From CAYOWQ01 sp964407695 (lineage in GTDB: Bacteria; Planctomycetota; Phycisphaerae; Phycisphaerales; SM1A02), in NCBI GenBank assembly GCA_964407695.1, contig CAYOWQ010000005.1, forward strand, positions 1-64,000: a stretch of DNA of 64,000 nt, given 5' to 3'. The notes under the pieces are model-generated. The model did no database searches. It was not told the DNA's origin and worked only from the letters and a program-made list of their open reading frames with translations. How positions within the stretch are numbered: position 1 is the first letter of the stretch; each line of letters opens with the position of its first letter. The translations under genes were made by a program, and so were the position numbers. Below are positions 44,587 to 53,524 of the stretch, one piece after another.

Positions 44587-45789
44587 ATGTATCGCAATAC
44601 ACTCTTTGTCGTTTCTGCGTCCCTGGCCACCCTGGCGGCCGCCGCCCCTGGGCAGGCTCAGCAACTTGTTGATCGCAAGCTCGATCGGGTGGCCGTGGTT
44701 CCGTCCGAGGACGGCAAGCGAGGTCACTACGACCTCCATGTGATCCATACCGTCGGCTTCAACGAGACGGCGGCCGGGCTCGACACGTCGACGCTGGTAT
44801 CGGTTTTCGTCGGCGGCTCATCGGCCCCCAAGAAGACCATGCCGGTTCAGTTTCAGCTTGACTTCAGCGCTGGCATCTGCGGCTTCAACGGGTGCAGCGG
44901 CGGCTGCGGCGGCGGCTACATCGACGGCGTGTTCAACAACTTGCTCTGCTTGAAGGAATCGCCGAGTTGTCCGGGCAACTGCGATTGCACGTGTCAGTAT
45001 CCGTGGATCACCACGACGATTCCGTCAGTTCCGCTGGATCCTGGCGCGCAAGTCGACGTGAAGCTCACTGCGCTTGCCGGCGCATTCCCCGAAACCCAGA
45101 CCGACAACGACACCTATTCGTTCGTGTTCGACGGCCAGACCTCGGCCTGGGACCGCGGCGTTTCGTCGGTAAAGGTCAAGCCCACCGACGGCTCGGACTC
45201 GAAGTATGACGTGGAGGTCGCCGGTTTCGTGGGCTGGGCGAAGCTGATGAAGGATGCTGATCTCGGCTTCGAACTGACGCTGCTCGTGAATGGCGTGCCG
45301 ATGGGCACCCAGCTCATCGACGGCATCGCTGCGCCTCCGGGCCCCGGTCAGGAGAGTTGCGGCGGATCGCCTTCGATCTGCGACAACGGCTGCGGCTCGT
45401 GGCAGGGGCTGCCGGTGAGCTGCGACCTGATGGTCACCTATCCGTCCTATCTCATCTCGTGCTCGTGCGGTTCGGGCTGGATCACCGGCTTCCTCGCAAT
45501 CCCCATGAATCCGAATGACGATGTGGAGGTTGTCCTCACGGCCCTGCCGGGTGCGTTGCCCAGCCTGCCCGGTTCGGAGGGCGACAACGGCGGATCGACG
45601 ACGATTCCCGCGCCCTGTTCCGGCGACCTCAACGGTGACGGCAAAGTTGACGGCGCTGATCTGGGCCTCTTGCTCTCCGACTGGGGTGCATGTGCCGGAT
45701 GCCCCGGCGACCTGAACGGCGACAACAAGGTCGACGGCGCTGACCTCGGCCTCATGCTCAGCGCGTGGGGGGTGTGCTTCCCCGTCTAA
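44587..45789 (+). CDS. Exported Cys-rich duplicated protein with two dockerin-like modules
   Basis: 400 residues. Signal peptide with cleavage near GQAQQ. Two Cys-rich halves of about 150 residues resemble each other: the first has CGFNGCSGGCGGGYIDG and ends VDVKLTALAGAFPE, the second has CDNGCGSWQGLPVSC and ends VEVVLTALPGALPS. The last 59 residues hold two D-x-N-x-D-G modules (GDLNGDGKVDGADLGLLL and GDLNGDNKVDGADLGLML). Many Cys suggest disulfides outside the cytoplasm. CGGAG precedes the ATG. A terminator follows at 45826. Confidence 0.82.
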   Translation: MYRNTLFVVSASLATLAAAAPGQAQQLVDRKLDRVAVVPSEDGKRGHYDLHVIHTVGFNETAAGLDTSTLVSVFVGGSSAPKKTMPVQFQLDFSAGICGFNGCSGGCGGGYIDGVFNNLLCLKESPSCPGNCDCTCQYPWITTTIPSVPLDPGAQVDVKLTALAGAFPETQTDNDTYSFVFDGQTSAWDRGVSSVKVKPTDGSDSKYDVEVAGFVGWAKLMKDADLGFELTLLVNGVPMGTQLIDGIAAPPGPGQESCGGSPSICDNGCGSWQGLPVSCDLMVTYPSYLISCSCGSGWITGFLAIPMNPNDDVEVVLTALPGALPSLPGSEGDNGGSTTIPAPCSGDLNGDGKVDGADLGLLLSDWGACAGCPGDLNGDNKVDGADLGLMLSAWGVCFPV

Positions 45790-45825
45790 GGCTCAGTTCA
45801 CAATTCAACACTCTCTCTTCAAGCG

Positions 45826-45870
45826 AATCGCCCCGGCTCCGGATCACCCGGACCGGGGCGATTTGTTTTC
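45826..45870 (+). terminator. Rho-independent terminator
   Basis: A strong GC hairpin starting AATCGCCCCGG (45826) and closing at 45863 with one bulged base, followed by TGTTTTC. It lies 37 bases after the stop of the plus-strand gene at 44587 and 40 bases beyond the convergent atpD stop, so it may partly serve both. Confidence 0.78.
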
Positions 45871-45909
45871 TGTAAGAGGTTCAATTCGTATGCGGCAGCC
45901 CGAAGGTCA

Positions 45910-47352
45910 CTAGGCCGTCTGAGCCATCTTCTCCGCCTTCTTGCGGGCGTCTTCGAGGGTGCCGACGTACATGAAGGCGGATTCGGGCAGGTCGTCGCCC
46001 TCGCCGTTGCAGATACGCTCGAAGCTGTCGATCGTGACCTCCAGCGGGCTGGTGACGCCGGGGAAGCCGGTGAAGACTTCGGCGACATAGAACGGCTGCG
46101 AGAGGAATCGTTCCAGCTTGCGGGCGCGAGACACGGTGAGCTTGTCATCTTCAGAGAGTTCGTCGACGCCGAGAATCGCGATGATGTCCTGAAGGTCGCG
46201 ATAGCGCTGCAGGATGCCCTGCACGCGACGGGCCACGCCATAGTGACGCTTGCCGATGATCTGGGGATCGAGAATTCGCGACGTGGACGACAACGGATCG
46301 ACGGCGGGGTAGATGCCCTTCTCGGCAATCTTGCGCTCGAGCACGATGAACGCGTCGAGGTGGGCGAAGGTGGTGGCGGGGGCAGGGTCGGTGAGGTCGT
46401 CGGCGGGCACGTAAATGGCCTGGACCGACGTGATCGCGCCCTTGGCGGTCGACGTGATGCGCTCCTGAAGCTGGCCCATCTCGGTCGAAAGCGTCGGCTG
46501 GTAACCCACCGCGCTCGGCATACGGCCGAGAAGCGCCGACACTTCGGAGCCTGCCTGCGTAAAGCGGAAGACGTTGTCGACGAAAATCAGCGTTTCCTTG
46601 CCGGAGGCGTCGCGGAATTCCTCGGCCATCGTAAGGGCCGAGAGGGCAACGCGAAGACGGGCGCCTGGCGGCTCGTTCATCTGGCCGAACACCATCGCCA
46701 CCTTATCGATGACGTGGGCTTTCTTGCCGGCGGAGTCGATGTATTCGGCTTCCTGCATTTCCAGCCAGAGGTCGTTGCCTTCGCGGGTGCGCTCGCCGAC
46801 GCCGGCAAACACGGAGTAGCCACCGAAGTTACGGGCGACGCGGGCGATCATCTCCTGGATCACGACCGTCTTGCCGACGCCGGCACCACCGAAGAGGCCG
46901 ATCTTGCCGCCGCGGACGAACGGGCAGAGCAGGTCGATGACCTTGATGCCGGTCTGAAGAATTTCGGTCTTAGGGTTGAGGTCGACGAAGTTAGGCGGCT
47001 CGGCGTGAATCGGACGACGCTTCGTGGTATTGACCGGGCCGCGCTGATCGACAGGCTCGCCGAGCAGGTTGAACACGCGGCCGAGCACCGCTTCACCAAC
47101 GGGCACCGTCACGGGCGCGCCGGTATCAACGCAGGCGTCGCCACGCTTGAGGCCGTCGGTCGAGGCGAGGGCCACGCAACGGACCTGGCCGCCACCGAGG
47201 TGTTTGGCCACTTCGCCGACAAGCTTGAGCTGCTCGCCGCGGACATTCATATTGATGGTGACGGCGTTGTAGATATCGGGCATTTCGGACTCAGGGAACT
47301 GAGCGTCGAAGGTGGAGCCGATGACCTGAATGATCTTGCCGGTTGTTGCCAT
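45910..47352 (-). CDS. atpD: F1F0 ATP synthase subunit beta, isolated gene
   Basis: 480 residues. Catalytic beta subunit of F1: P-loop GGAGVGKT at 155-162, GERTREGNDLW, FVDNVFRFTQAGSEVSALLG and the family signature region near PAVDPLSSTSRIL. All motifs point to a functional beta subunit rather than alpha, V-type or FliI. ATG 47352 has GAGG seven bases upstream; the longer frame to 47394 adds unrelated residues. Neither atpC after it nor atpG/atpA before it is present: flanking genes are on the other strand. Confidence 0.95.
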   Translation of the reverse strand: MATTGKIIQVIGSTFDAQFPESEMPDIYNAVTINMNVRGEQLKLVGEVAKHLGGGQVRCVALASTDGLKRGDACVDTGAPVTVPVGEAVLGRVFNLLGEPVDQRGPVNTTKRRPIHAEPPNFVDLNPKTEILQTGIKVIDLLCPFVRGGKIGLFGGAGVGKTVVIQEMIARVARNFGGYSVFAGVGERTREGNDLWLEMQEAEYIDSAGKKAHVIDKVAMVFGQMNEPPGARLRVALSALTMAEEFRDASGKETLIFVDNVFRFTQAGSEVSALLGRMPSAVGYQPTLSTEMGQLQERITSTAKGAITSVQAIYVPADDLTDPAPATTFAHLDAFIVLERKIAEKGIYPAVDPLSSTSRILDPQIIGKRHYGVARRVQGILQRYRDLQDIIAILGVDELSEDDKLTVSRARKLERFLSQPFYVAEVFTGFPGVTSPLEVTIDSFERICNGEGDDLPESAFMYVGTLEDARKKAEKMAQTA

Positions 47353-47484
47353 GGGAGCCTCGCTTTGGTGGGCCGACTTTGTGACGATTTTCACAAAGGG
47401 CCGGACCGGTCAGGATAGCCGATCCCGGGCGGCATGCCAACAAAGAGGTCATTCCGGGGCGAAATTTCGCCGAATTGGGAGGTC

Positions 47485-48186
47485 ATGGAACCCCTTGGAA
47501 TTTACCGGCATAACAGCCTCGATTTGACTGGCCGTACGCGCCTGCTTCGGGCCCTGCTCATGGTCAGCCTCGGTCTGAGCGCCCTGATTGGTGCGGACAA
47601 TTTTGCCACGCTGTGCATGGGTTCGGTGTTTGACCCCGAGAATCCACAGGTAACGGCCGCCATTGTTGTGTACGGCTTGCTTGAGATCGCCCTTGGCCTC
47701 CTTGGCCTGGGCGTCCTGATCGCGACGTGCGTCGTCTATTGCATGTGGGTTCACCGGGCCGTTCGAGGGGCCACAGAGCTTGGCGCTGCAACGACGGTTA
47801 CGCCGGCCTGGGCTGTCTGGTGCCATTTCGTGCCATTCGTCCATCTCTTCAAGCCCTTTCAGGTCATGCGAGAACTGGATTCCGCAAGCAGACCCGAGCA
47901 CACCGGCGGTCACGATTGGCGCCGATTTCCGCCGGATTCGACCATCAACGCGTGGTGGACGTGCTGGCTCGTCTCTGGGTTTGCAGGTCAGGTCTCCCTT
48001 CGGGCAGGCCTCTTTGGTTCGGAGAACTCTGAATCCATCATGCTGATCTCGAGCCTCATTTCGGAGCTCATGAGCGTTGGGGCCGCCCTTGCCCTGATGC
48101 ACATCGTCTCTCGGATTGCTCGGAATCAGACCGACCGATGGGAGCTGCAGGCCAGCCAGACGACAGCCCCAGCCATGGCGGCCTGA
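47485..48186 (+). CDS. DUF4328 membrane protein
   Basis: 233 residues with about five membrane helices. The signature TPAWAVWCHFVPFVHLFKPF followed by QVMRELDSAS and, later, INAWWTCWLVSGF is the pattern of DUF4328, a family of small integral membrane proteins of unknown function. ATG 47485 has GGGAGG close upstream; ATG 47434 would add 17 residues. It is divergent from atpD and lies 38 bp before aroDE. Confidence 0.82.
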   Translation: MEPLGIYRHNSLDLTGRTRLLRALLMVSLGLSALIGADNFATLCMGSVFDPENPQVTAAIVVYGLLEIALGLLGLGVLIATCVVYCMWVHRAVRGATELGAATTVTPAWAVWCHFVPFVHLFKPFQVMRELDSASRPEHTGGHDWRRFPPDSTINAWWTCWLVSGFAGQVSLRAGLFGSENSESIMLISSLISELMSVGAALALMHIVSRIARNQTDRWELQASQTTAPAMAA

Positions 48187-48224
48187 CGGTCACTCCCGCA
48201 GCCGGGAACATCTACACTGGCCGC

Positions 48225-49871
48225 GTGACGTTCCTCTGTGCGTCGATTCTCGTTGACAGCGTTCTCGACTGTTCGGCAGCGATTGAGCGTGCCCGGCTCG
48301 CGGCCGTACAGGGTGCATCGCTTGTGGAATGGCGAATCGATCCCTTTGCAGATGAACCCGAGGCGATTGCCGCCACATTGCGGCTAGTTCGGGAGTCGCC
48401 GCTGCCGTGCATCGTGACCTGCCGCAATGAGGAAGAGGGCGGCTTCTACGCCGGAGATGACTCGTGGCGAATATCGCTGCTGGAGGCACTCGGCACCATG
48501 GAGCATCCGCCACGCTACCTGGATGTGGAATTGGCAACCTATCAGCGCAGCCGGAACCTGCGGCAGAAGGTCAACCTCGCCGTGGGTCATGACCAGCAGG
48601 TTCGCGAGGTGAGCACGGGACTGATGCTGTCTTCGCATGATTTTGAGGGCCGGCCGCGAGATCTGCTTCAGCGCATCGAGGCCATGACCAACGAGGATGT
48701 CTGCCGCGTGATCAAGGTGGCATGGCGGGCGAGGTCGCTTCGGGACAATCTTGAGGCCCTCGACCTGCTGACAGAGCGACGGAAGCCGACCATCGCACTG
48801 TGCATGGGCGAATTTGGACTGATGAGCCGGGTATTGGCCCCGAAATTCGGCGGGCTGCTGACGTTCGGCTCCGTGGACGCCGGTGAAGAGACCGCGCCGG
48901 GGCAACCCACGATTCGCGACCTTCACGATCTGTACCGATTCGGATCGATCGGACCGAGGACTGCGGTTTATGGCGTGATCGGCTGGCCTGTCGCCCATTC
49001 GCTCAGTCCCAAGTTGCATAACGCGGGATTCGCCCACGCCGGAATCGACGCCGTCTACCTGCCGCTGGCGATTCCTCCGGAGTGGGAGCATTTCAAGGCC
49101 ACGGTTGGAGCCCTTATCGATCACCCTCGACTCGATTTCCGTGGAGCAAGTATCACGATGCCGCATAAGGAGCACCTCGTGCGCTTCGTGCGCGAACGAG
49201 GAGGAATCGTCAAAACCGGCGTCGAGGAAATCGGGGCGGCCAACACCCTGCTCATTGAAACCAATCGTTCGCTCTCGTGCGACAATACGGACGCGATGGC
49301 GGCCGTGGCGCTGATCGAAGGGCTCGAGCATCGCAAGTGGGCGTTGACCCACGACCGCGAGATACGAGTTGCGGTTATCGGCGCAGGAGGAGTGGCGCGA
49401 GCTGTTGCCGGAGGCTTGGCGCGGGCGGGGTATGTCGTGGTTGTATTCGGCCGTACGCCGGACAACGTGGATCGCCTTGTTGGCGACCTTCAGGCGGTTC
49501 GAACCTTTCGCGGCGAACCGGCTCGAATCGTTGCAGGCCGCATGGAGTCGCTGGGTTGCGGCTGCTTCCACGTTTTCGTGAACTGCACACCGATTGGAAT
49601 GAAGGGCGGAGATGCACCTGACGAGTCACCGTTGCCGGACGAGGTGGCGCTCGATGATTCCAATCTGGTGATGGATACGGTGTATGTACCGCGAGAAACG
49701 CCGCTGGTTCGAGAATCTCGCTCGCGAGGCGCGGCCGTGATCGATGGGTTGCAGTTTTTCATTCGCCAGGCGGAACTGCAGTTTCGCTCGTGGACTAACA
49801 CGGCGTTGCCCACCGCGGCGATCCGCGCCATCCAGCCCCAGCGCTCTTCGGCGGAGTCCGGTTCAGAGTAG
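48225..49871 (+). CDS. aroDE: Bifunctional 3-dehydroquinate dehydratase/shikimate dehydrogenase
   Basis: 548 residues joining two shikimate-pathway enzymes. The first about 230 residues are a type I dehydroquinase: the Schiff-base Lys lies in CRVIKVAW and the catalytic His region is LSSHDFEG. A 25-residue linker leads to shikimate dehydrogenase with GVIGWPVAHSLSPKLHNAGF (shikimate site) and the NADP loop VIGAGGVARAVAGGL. Such AroD-AroE fusions are best known from plants and occur in some bacteria. GTG 48225 is chosen because it immediately precedes the first strand; the ATG at 48138 overlaps the DUF4328 gene. Confidence 0.93.
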   Translation: MTFLCASILVDSVLDCSAAIERARLAAVQGASLVEWRIDPFADEPEAIAATLRLVRESPLPCIVTCRNEEEGGFYAGDDSWRISLLEALGTMEHPPRYLDVELATYQRSRNLRQKVNLAVGHDQQVREVSTGLMLSSHDFEGRPRDLLQRIEAMTNEDVCRVIKVAWRARSLRDNLEALDLLTERRKPTIALCMGEFGLMSRVLAPKFGGLLTFGSVDAGEETAPGQPTIRDLHDLYRFGSIGPRTAVYGVIGWPVAHSLSPKLHNAGFAHAGIDAVYLPLAIPPEWEHFKATVGALIDHPRLDFRGASITMPHKEHLVRFVRERGGIVKTGVEEIGAANTLLIETNRSLSCDNTDAMAAVALIEGLEHRKWALTHDREIRVAVIGAGGVARAVAGGLARAGYVVVVFGRTPDNVDRLVGDLQAVRTFRGEPARIVAGRMESLGCGCFHVFVNCTPIGMKGGDAPDESPLPDEVALDDSNLVMDTVYVPRETPLVRESRSRGAAVIDGLQFFIRQAELQFRSWTNTALPTAAIRAIQPQRSSAESGSE

Positions 49872-49880
49872 ACTTCGACC

Positions 49881-50546
49881 ATGTCGGCAGCAGAAACCAA
49901 CCCCGTGATGGTCATCGGCGCTGGGGGGCATGCGAAGGTCCTCATCGATGCGTTGCTCTGCGCCGGCCGCAATGTTGTCGGCGTGGTGGATATCGACCCG
50001 GCTCGACACGGCGGGCAGATTCTGAGTGTATCTGTGCTTGGCGGTGATGAGGTCATCGGTTCCAACCCCCATGGCCGGGCTGAACTGGCAAATGGAATCG
50101 GCTCGGTGAAGACCTTGGATGCGCGGGCTGCGATCTATGACCGATGGGTCAGCCAAGGACACCGTTTTGCCGACGTGGTTCATCCCTCGGCAGTTGTGTC
50201 TCCGCGTGCTCGCCATGGGGGCGGCGTGCAGATCATGGCCGGAGCAGTCGTGCAGCCGGGTTGTGACCTCGGCAAGAACGTTCTGGTGAACACCCGTGCG
50301 TCCATCGATCACGACGCGGTCATCGGCGACCACGTTCACATTGCCCCCGGCGCAACGCTGAGCGGCGGTGTCACCGTCGGATCATTCACGCACGTTGGTA
50401 CCGGCGCGGTGGTGATCCAGGGGGTCAAGATCGGCCGGCGATGCCTGATCGCGGCCGGGGCCATCGTGACCCGTGATGTGCCGGATGAGACGGCCGTGCG
50501 CGGGACGCCCGCGCGGCAGATACCGCTGTCGAGGTCGCGTCGCTGA
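49881..50546 (+). CDS. NeuD/PglD-type sugar acyltransferase
   Basis: 221 residues. An N-terminal Rossmann-like nucleotide-sugar domain starts VIGAGGHAKVLIDALLCAG, and a left-handed beta-helix of hexapeptide repeats fills residues 95-210 (VVSPRARHGGGVQIMAGAVV, IDHDAVIGDHVHIAPGATL, GAVVIQGVKIGRRCLI). His near residue 140 (SIDHDAVIG) is the usual catalytic base. The family O- or N-acetylates sialic acid or bacillosamine-type sugars. No sugar-synthesis genes are adjacent, so the substrate is unknown. It starts 9 bp after aroDE. Confidence 0.87.
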   Translation: MSAAETNPVMVIGAGGHAKVLIDALLCAGRNVVGVVDIDPARHGGQILSVSVLGGDEVIGSNPHGRAELANGIGSVKTLDARAAIYDRWVSQGHRFADVVHPSAVVSPRARHGGGVQIMAGAVVQPGCDLGKNVLVNTRASIDHDAVIGDHVHIAPGATLSGGVTVGSFTHVGTGAVVIQGVKIGRRCLIAAGAIVTRDVPDETAVRGTPARQIPLSRSRR

Positions 50547-50565
50547 ACGCTATCATCGACGTCCC

Positions 50566-51255
50566 ATGACGCTTTCGCGCTACGGAATCCGCGAGTGGAT
50601 GTTGATCTCGATCATCGCCATGGTCGGTGTTGCTCTTGCGTCATGGCTGGCGTGGTGGTGGCTGGCCGCGCTGACCATCATTGTTTGGTTGGCGCTGGTG
50701 ATGTTCTTTCGCGATCCGTGGAGACGACTGCCGCCGAATCTCGGTCCCGGTGACATGCTCAGCCCCGCCGACGGGACGATCTCAAAAGTGTTCGAGGAAG
50801 AGCACCATGAAGCGGTGAGCGGGCCGGCCGTGGTCATTCGAATCTTCCTGAGTGTGCTCGATGTTCACATCAATCGCAGCCCGTTCGATGCAACGGTGGT
50901 GTCCATCACCCATCGGCCGGGGCGGTATCTGGACGCGCGAACCGAGGAATCGGCCAAGGTCAACGAAAGCAACCTGATCGTATTACGACTCTCCGGGGGG
51001 GAGACCATTGGTGTGCGCCAGGTGTCGGGGGCCATCGCTCGTCGAATCGTCTGCCCGATTGCCGTGGGCGATCGGCTCGTTCGCGGCCAACGATTTGGAA
51101 TGATCAAATTCGGCTCCACTACGGAGTTGATCCTCCCCCGGCCGCGGGTTGCCACCGTTCAGGTCTCCAGGGGCGACAAGGTGAGAGGTGGGCTGACCGT
51201 GCTGGCCACCATCACGTCAGACGGATCAGGCGACGACCAATCCACTCGAGCGTGA
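50566..51255 (+). CDS. psd: Phosphatidylserine decarboxylase proenzyme (short form)
   Basis: 229 residues, the short PSD-A form with an N-terminal membrane segment (about 11-45). SPADG (Asp69 region), VLDVHINRSP (His101) and the self-cleavage site KFGSTTE with Gly183-Ser184 are visible; cleavage there would create the pyruvoyl group. It makes phosphatidylethanolamine. pssA is not adjacent. ATG 50566 is used; the frame to 50473 overlaps the previous gene. The last 44 bases overlap the 3' end of the opposite-strand VWA gene. Confidence 0.92.
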   Translation: MTLSRYGIREWMLISIIAMVGVALASWLAWWWLAALTIIVWLALVMFFRDPWRRLPPNLGPGDMLSPADGTISKVFEEEHHEAVSGPAVVIRIFLSVLDVHINRSPFDATVVSITHRPGRYLDARTEESAKVNESNLIVLRLSGGETIGVRQVSGAIARRIVCPIAVGDRLVRGQRFGMIKFGSTTELILPRPRVATVQVSRGDKVRGGLTVLATITSDGSGDDQSTRA

Positions 51256-53524
51256 GCAGGCCGACGAGCAGCCCCAGCGCCAGCGGCGTATTCCAGATGC
51301 TTTCGCGAATGCTCGTGATCGTGGTCACCGCGCGATTGGGAAGAACCCGGGGATCAAGTAGTTCCTTCAGGTTGTCGGGATCAAGGACACGGCCACCGGT
51401 TTCCTGGGCCAGCGATTCGAGCAGCGGGTGGTCCGTCTCGGGATGACGCATCTCGTCATCCGGATTTTCCACGATCAGTGTGGCATCGGGTCGCAACCCG
51501 CCGAGGGCCGGGTCGTCGATGCTGAACGTATAGTCGCCGGCCGAATCGGGTGTGAACGTGGTCACGAACTCGGCCGCACCGACATCCTCAGCGCGGACCA
51601 GTTCAAGATCTGCCGAGCCGGAGGCTGTTGAGACGGTGCCGCCCAGATGAGAGAGGCCGGGAGCGGCCAGTTGAGCGTCTTCTATTCGAAGGCGCACCAG
51701 GGCGGGTCGCCCGACCTCAATCCGCTGGGGCTCGACGGTCAGGACGGCGCCTTGTGATCCGCCGCTGATGCTTTCGCGGCCCAGCATGCGGACCATCTGG
51801 ATCCAGAATTGTTCGGGAAGGAGTTCTCCGCGGCCATAGCGCCATCGCCAGATTTCATCCGTGGCGACGTAAAGCACGCGCCCGGCACCGAAACGCATGT
51901 GGACAATCAGGGGCGCGGGGGCTGCTCCAAAGGTCTGCACGGTCTGGGCGAGCACTTCGGCGGTGGGCTTCAGACCGCCGGGTTCGATCGCTTGCGCCCA
52001 ACGGAGTGATGACCAGCCGAGATTTGGATCAGTCAATTCAACAGGCCAGCCCTTGCCTTCGGCGGTCACCATCTGAAGCACGCCGAGCCGGTCGGCCAGC
52101 GGGGTGGGGACCATGTTCACTTGCTGTGGGAGTTGGTCGAGAAGAAGGTTGCCGCGAAGGGGAAGGAGGTCGACCAGCTCACTGCCGCCATAGGTGGAGG
52201 GCATCGCCCGCGGACCGGCGATCCAAAGCAGGCCGGCGCCTTTCAACGCCACCTGGTCTCGAATGAGGTTGAGCTGCTCGGACGAAAAGAAGGTCGACGG
52301 GACGTCACCGAGAATGATGACGTCGTAATCGGCAAACTCCTCGGCTGTTCTGGGAAGGCGCGTGATCGGGGCATTGCCTTCCTGGGCAAAGTCACGATCC
52401 GCAGACAGCAGCATGACCGAGCTCTGAATCGAATCCTCGCGAACAAGCAGGTTCTTGACGTATCGATACTCCCATCGCGCGTATCCCTCGACGTACAGCA
52501 CGTGAAGGGGCCGATCGATCAGCTCGATGGTGAAGGCCTGGGCGTTGTTGTCGGGAATAAGGTCCTCGCCGCCGCCATCGATCACGACCCTCCAGGTCGC
52601 TTCGCCGGGCGCCTGGGGCTCACCAGACAGCATGACCCGATTGTCGTCACCGACCTTCGAAAGCTCGACGGCATCGAGCTCTCGCCCTGTCGAGGTGTCG
52701 ACCAGTCGAACGGTGCCATTTCGCGAAGAGGCGTCGCCGGCACGACCGATCTCAACGCTGATTGGTACGCGATCGCGCACGAATGCCCGGCGAGGCGACT
52801 CAACAGACCGAATCGCAAGGTCGCCGCTGGAGTTGGAGGAGCCCAGCGGAACCACCGAGACGTGAACAGTGTCCTGCGCCAGCTGCCGAAGGAGGGCGCG
52901 CGTCGGCGGGTCGCCTGTTCGCCCGTCACTCAACACAACAATGCCGCTCAGCGGCCGGGCCGCAGCGCGCTGGAGCGCCTGCTCCATGGCCGCGGAAAGA
53001 TTCGTCCGCCAGCCCGACGGTTCACCGAGCGTGACACTTCCGGTGGCCGGATCAAACGGCAGATCAAAGGCCCGCTGATTGAACCCCATCCAGACGACCT
53101 GCCGGTTCTCTCCGAGCGATTTCCAGAGATCGGCGTTGTTCCGAATGACTTCTTCGAGCTGCCCTTCGCGCGTGGATCGCGCACTCGACGCCCCAACATC
53201 GGCAATCGACATGGACGAGCTGCGGTCGGCAAGAATGAGCACCCAGTCCTGTTCCGTGTGCTCCTGTGGCATCTCAAGCATCGGCCCACTCATCAAGACG
53301 ATGGCGAAAAGCAGGACCGCCGCACGAACCACCGCCAGCGCTGCGCGGACCCAGCTGCGGCCGTCGATATGGAAATACGTCCACCATGCAAGGCCGAGGC
53401 ACGCCACGACCGCCAGAACCCACACCCACGCCGGCCAGGAGTGCTCCCAGGCCAGCACCACGTGCTCCGCATCAGACGGAATGGTGTCAACATCGAGGAG
53501 TTTTCGCCACAGTGGACTGTTCAC
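51212..53524 (-). CDS. Membrane VWA protein with glutamine-amidotransferase-like domain
   Basis: 770 residues, last gene of the moxR operon. Two membrane helices in residues 25-90, then a von Willebrand A domain with the MIDAS Asp-Ser-Ser in ILADRSSSMS (about 105-114), a beta region, a GATase1-like domain (VLYVEGYARWEYRYVKNLLV, DYDVIILGDVPSTFFS), and a C-terminal hydrophobic helix (LALGLLVGLLTLEWIG). Such proteins are found with MoxR and BatA in planctomycetes; function unknown, likely envelope. GTG start overlaps the batA stop by 4 bases. Confidence 0.85.
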   Translation of the reverse strand: MNSPLWRKLLDVDTIPSDAEHVVLAWEHSWPAWVWVLAVVACLGLAWWTYFHIDGRSWVRAALAVVRAAVLLFAIVLMSGPMLEMPQEHTEQDWVLILADRSSSMSIADVGASSARSTREGQLEEVIRNNADLWKSLGENRQVVWMGFNQRAFDLPFDPATGSVTLGEPSGWRTNLSAAMEQALQRAAARPLSGIVVLSDGRTGDPPTRALLRQLAQDTVHVSVVPLGSSNSSGDLAIRSVESPRRAFVRDRVPISVEIGRAGDASSRNGTVRLVDTSTGRELDAVELSKVGDDNRVMLSGEPQAPGEATWRVVIDGGGEDLIPDNNAQAFTIELIDRPLHVLYVEGYARWEYRYVKNLLVREDSIQSSVMLLSADRDFAQEGNAPITRLPRTAEEFADYDVIILGDVPSTFFSSEQLNLIRDQVALKGAGLLWIAGPRAMPSTYGGSELVDLLPLRGNLLLDQLPQQVNMVPTPLADRLGVLQMVTAEGKGWPVELTDPNLGWSSLRWAQAIEPGGLKPTAEVLAQTVQTFGAAPAPLIVHMRFGAGRVLYVATDEIWRWRYGRGELLPEQFWIQMVRMLGRESISGGSQGAVLTVEPQRIEVGRPALVRLRIEDAQLAAPGLSHLGGTVSTASGSADLELVRAEDVGAAEFVTTFTPDSAGDYTFSIDDPALGGLRPDATLIVENPDDEMRHPETDHPLLESLAQETGGRVLDPDNLKELLDPRVLPNRAVTTITSIRESIWNTPLALGLLVGLLTLEWIGRRLIRLT

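Noticed and set aside
46243..47418. A 391-codon open frame on the plus strand
   Set aside because: It lies wholly antisense to atpD, whose protein is unmistakable; long antisense frames are expected at this GC content, and the translation is His/Arg/Gly-rich with no family features.
48384..49571. A 395-codon open frame on the minus strand
   Set aside because: Antisense to aroDE, which has all its motifs; treated as a shadow.
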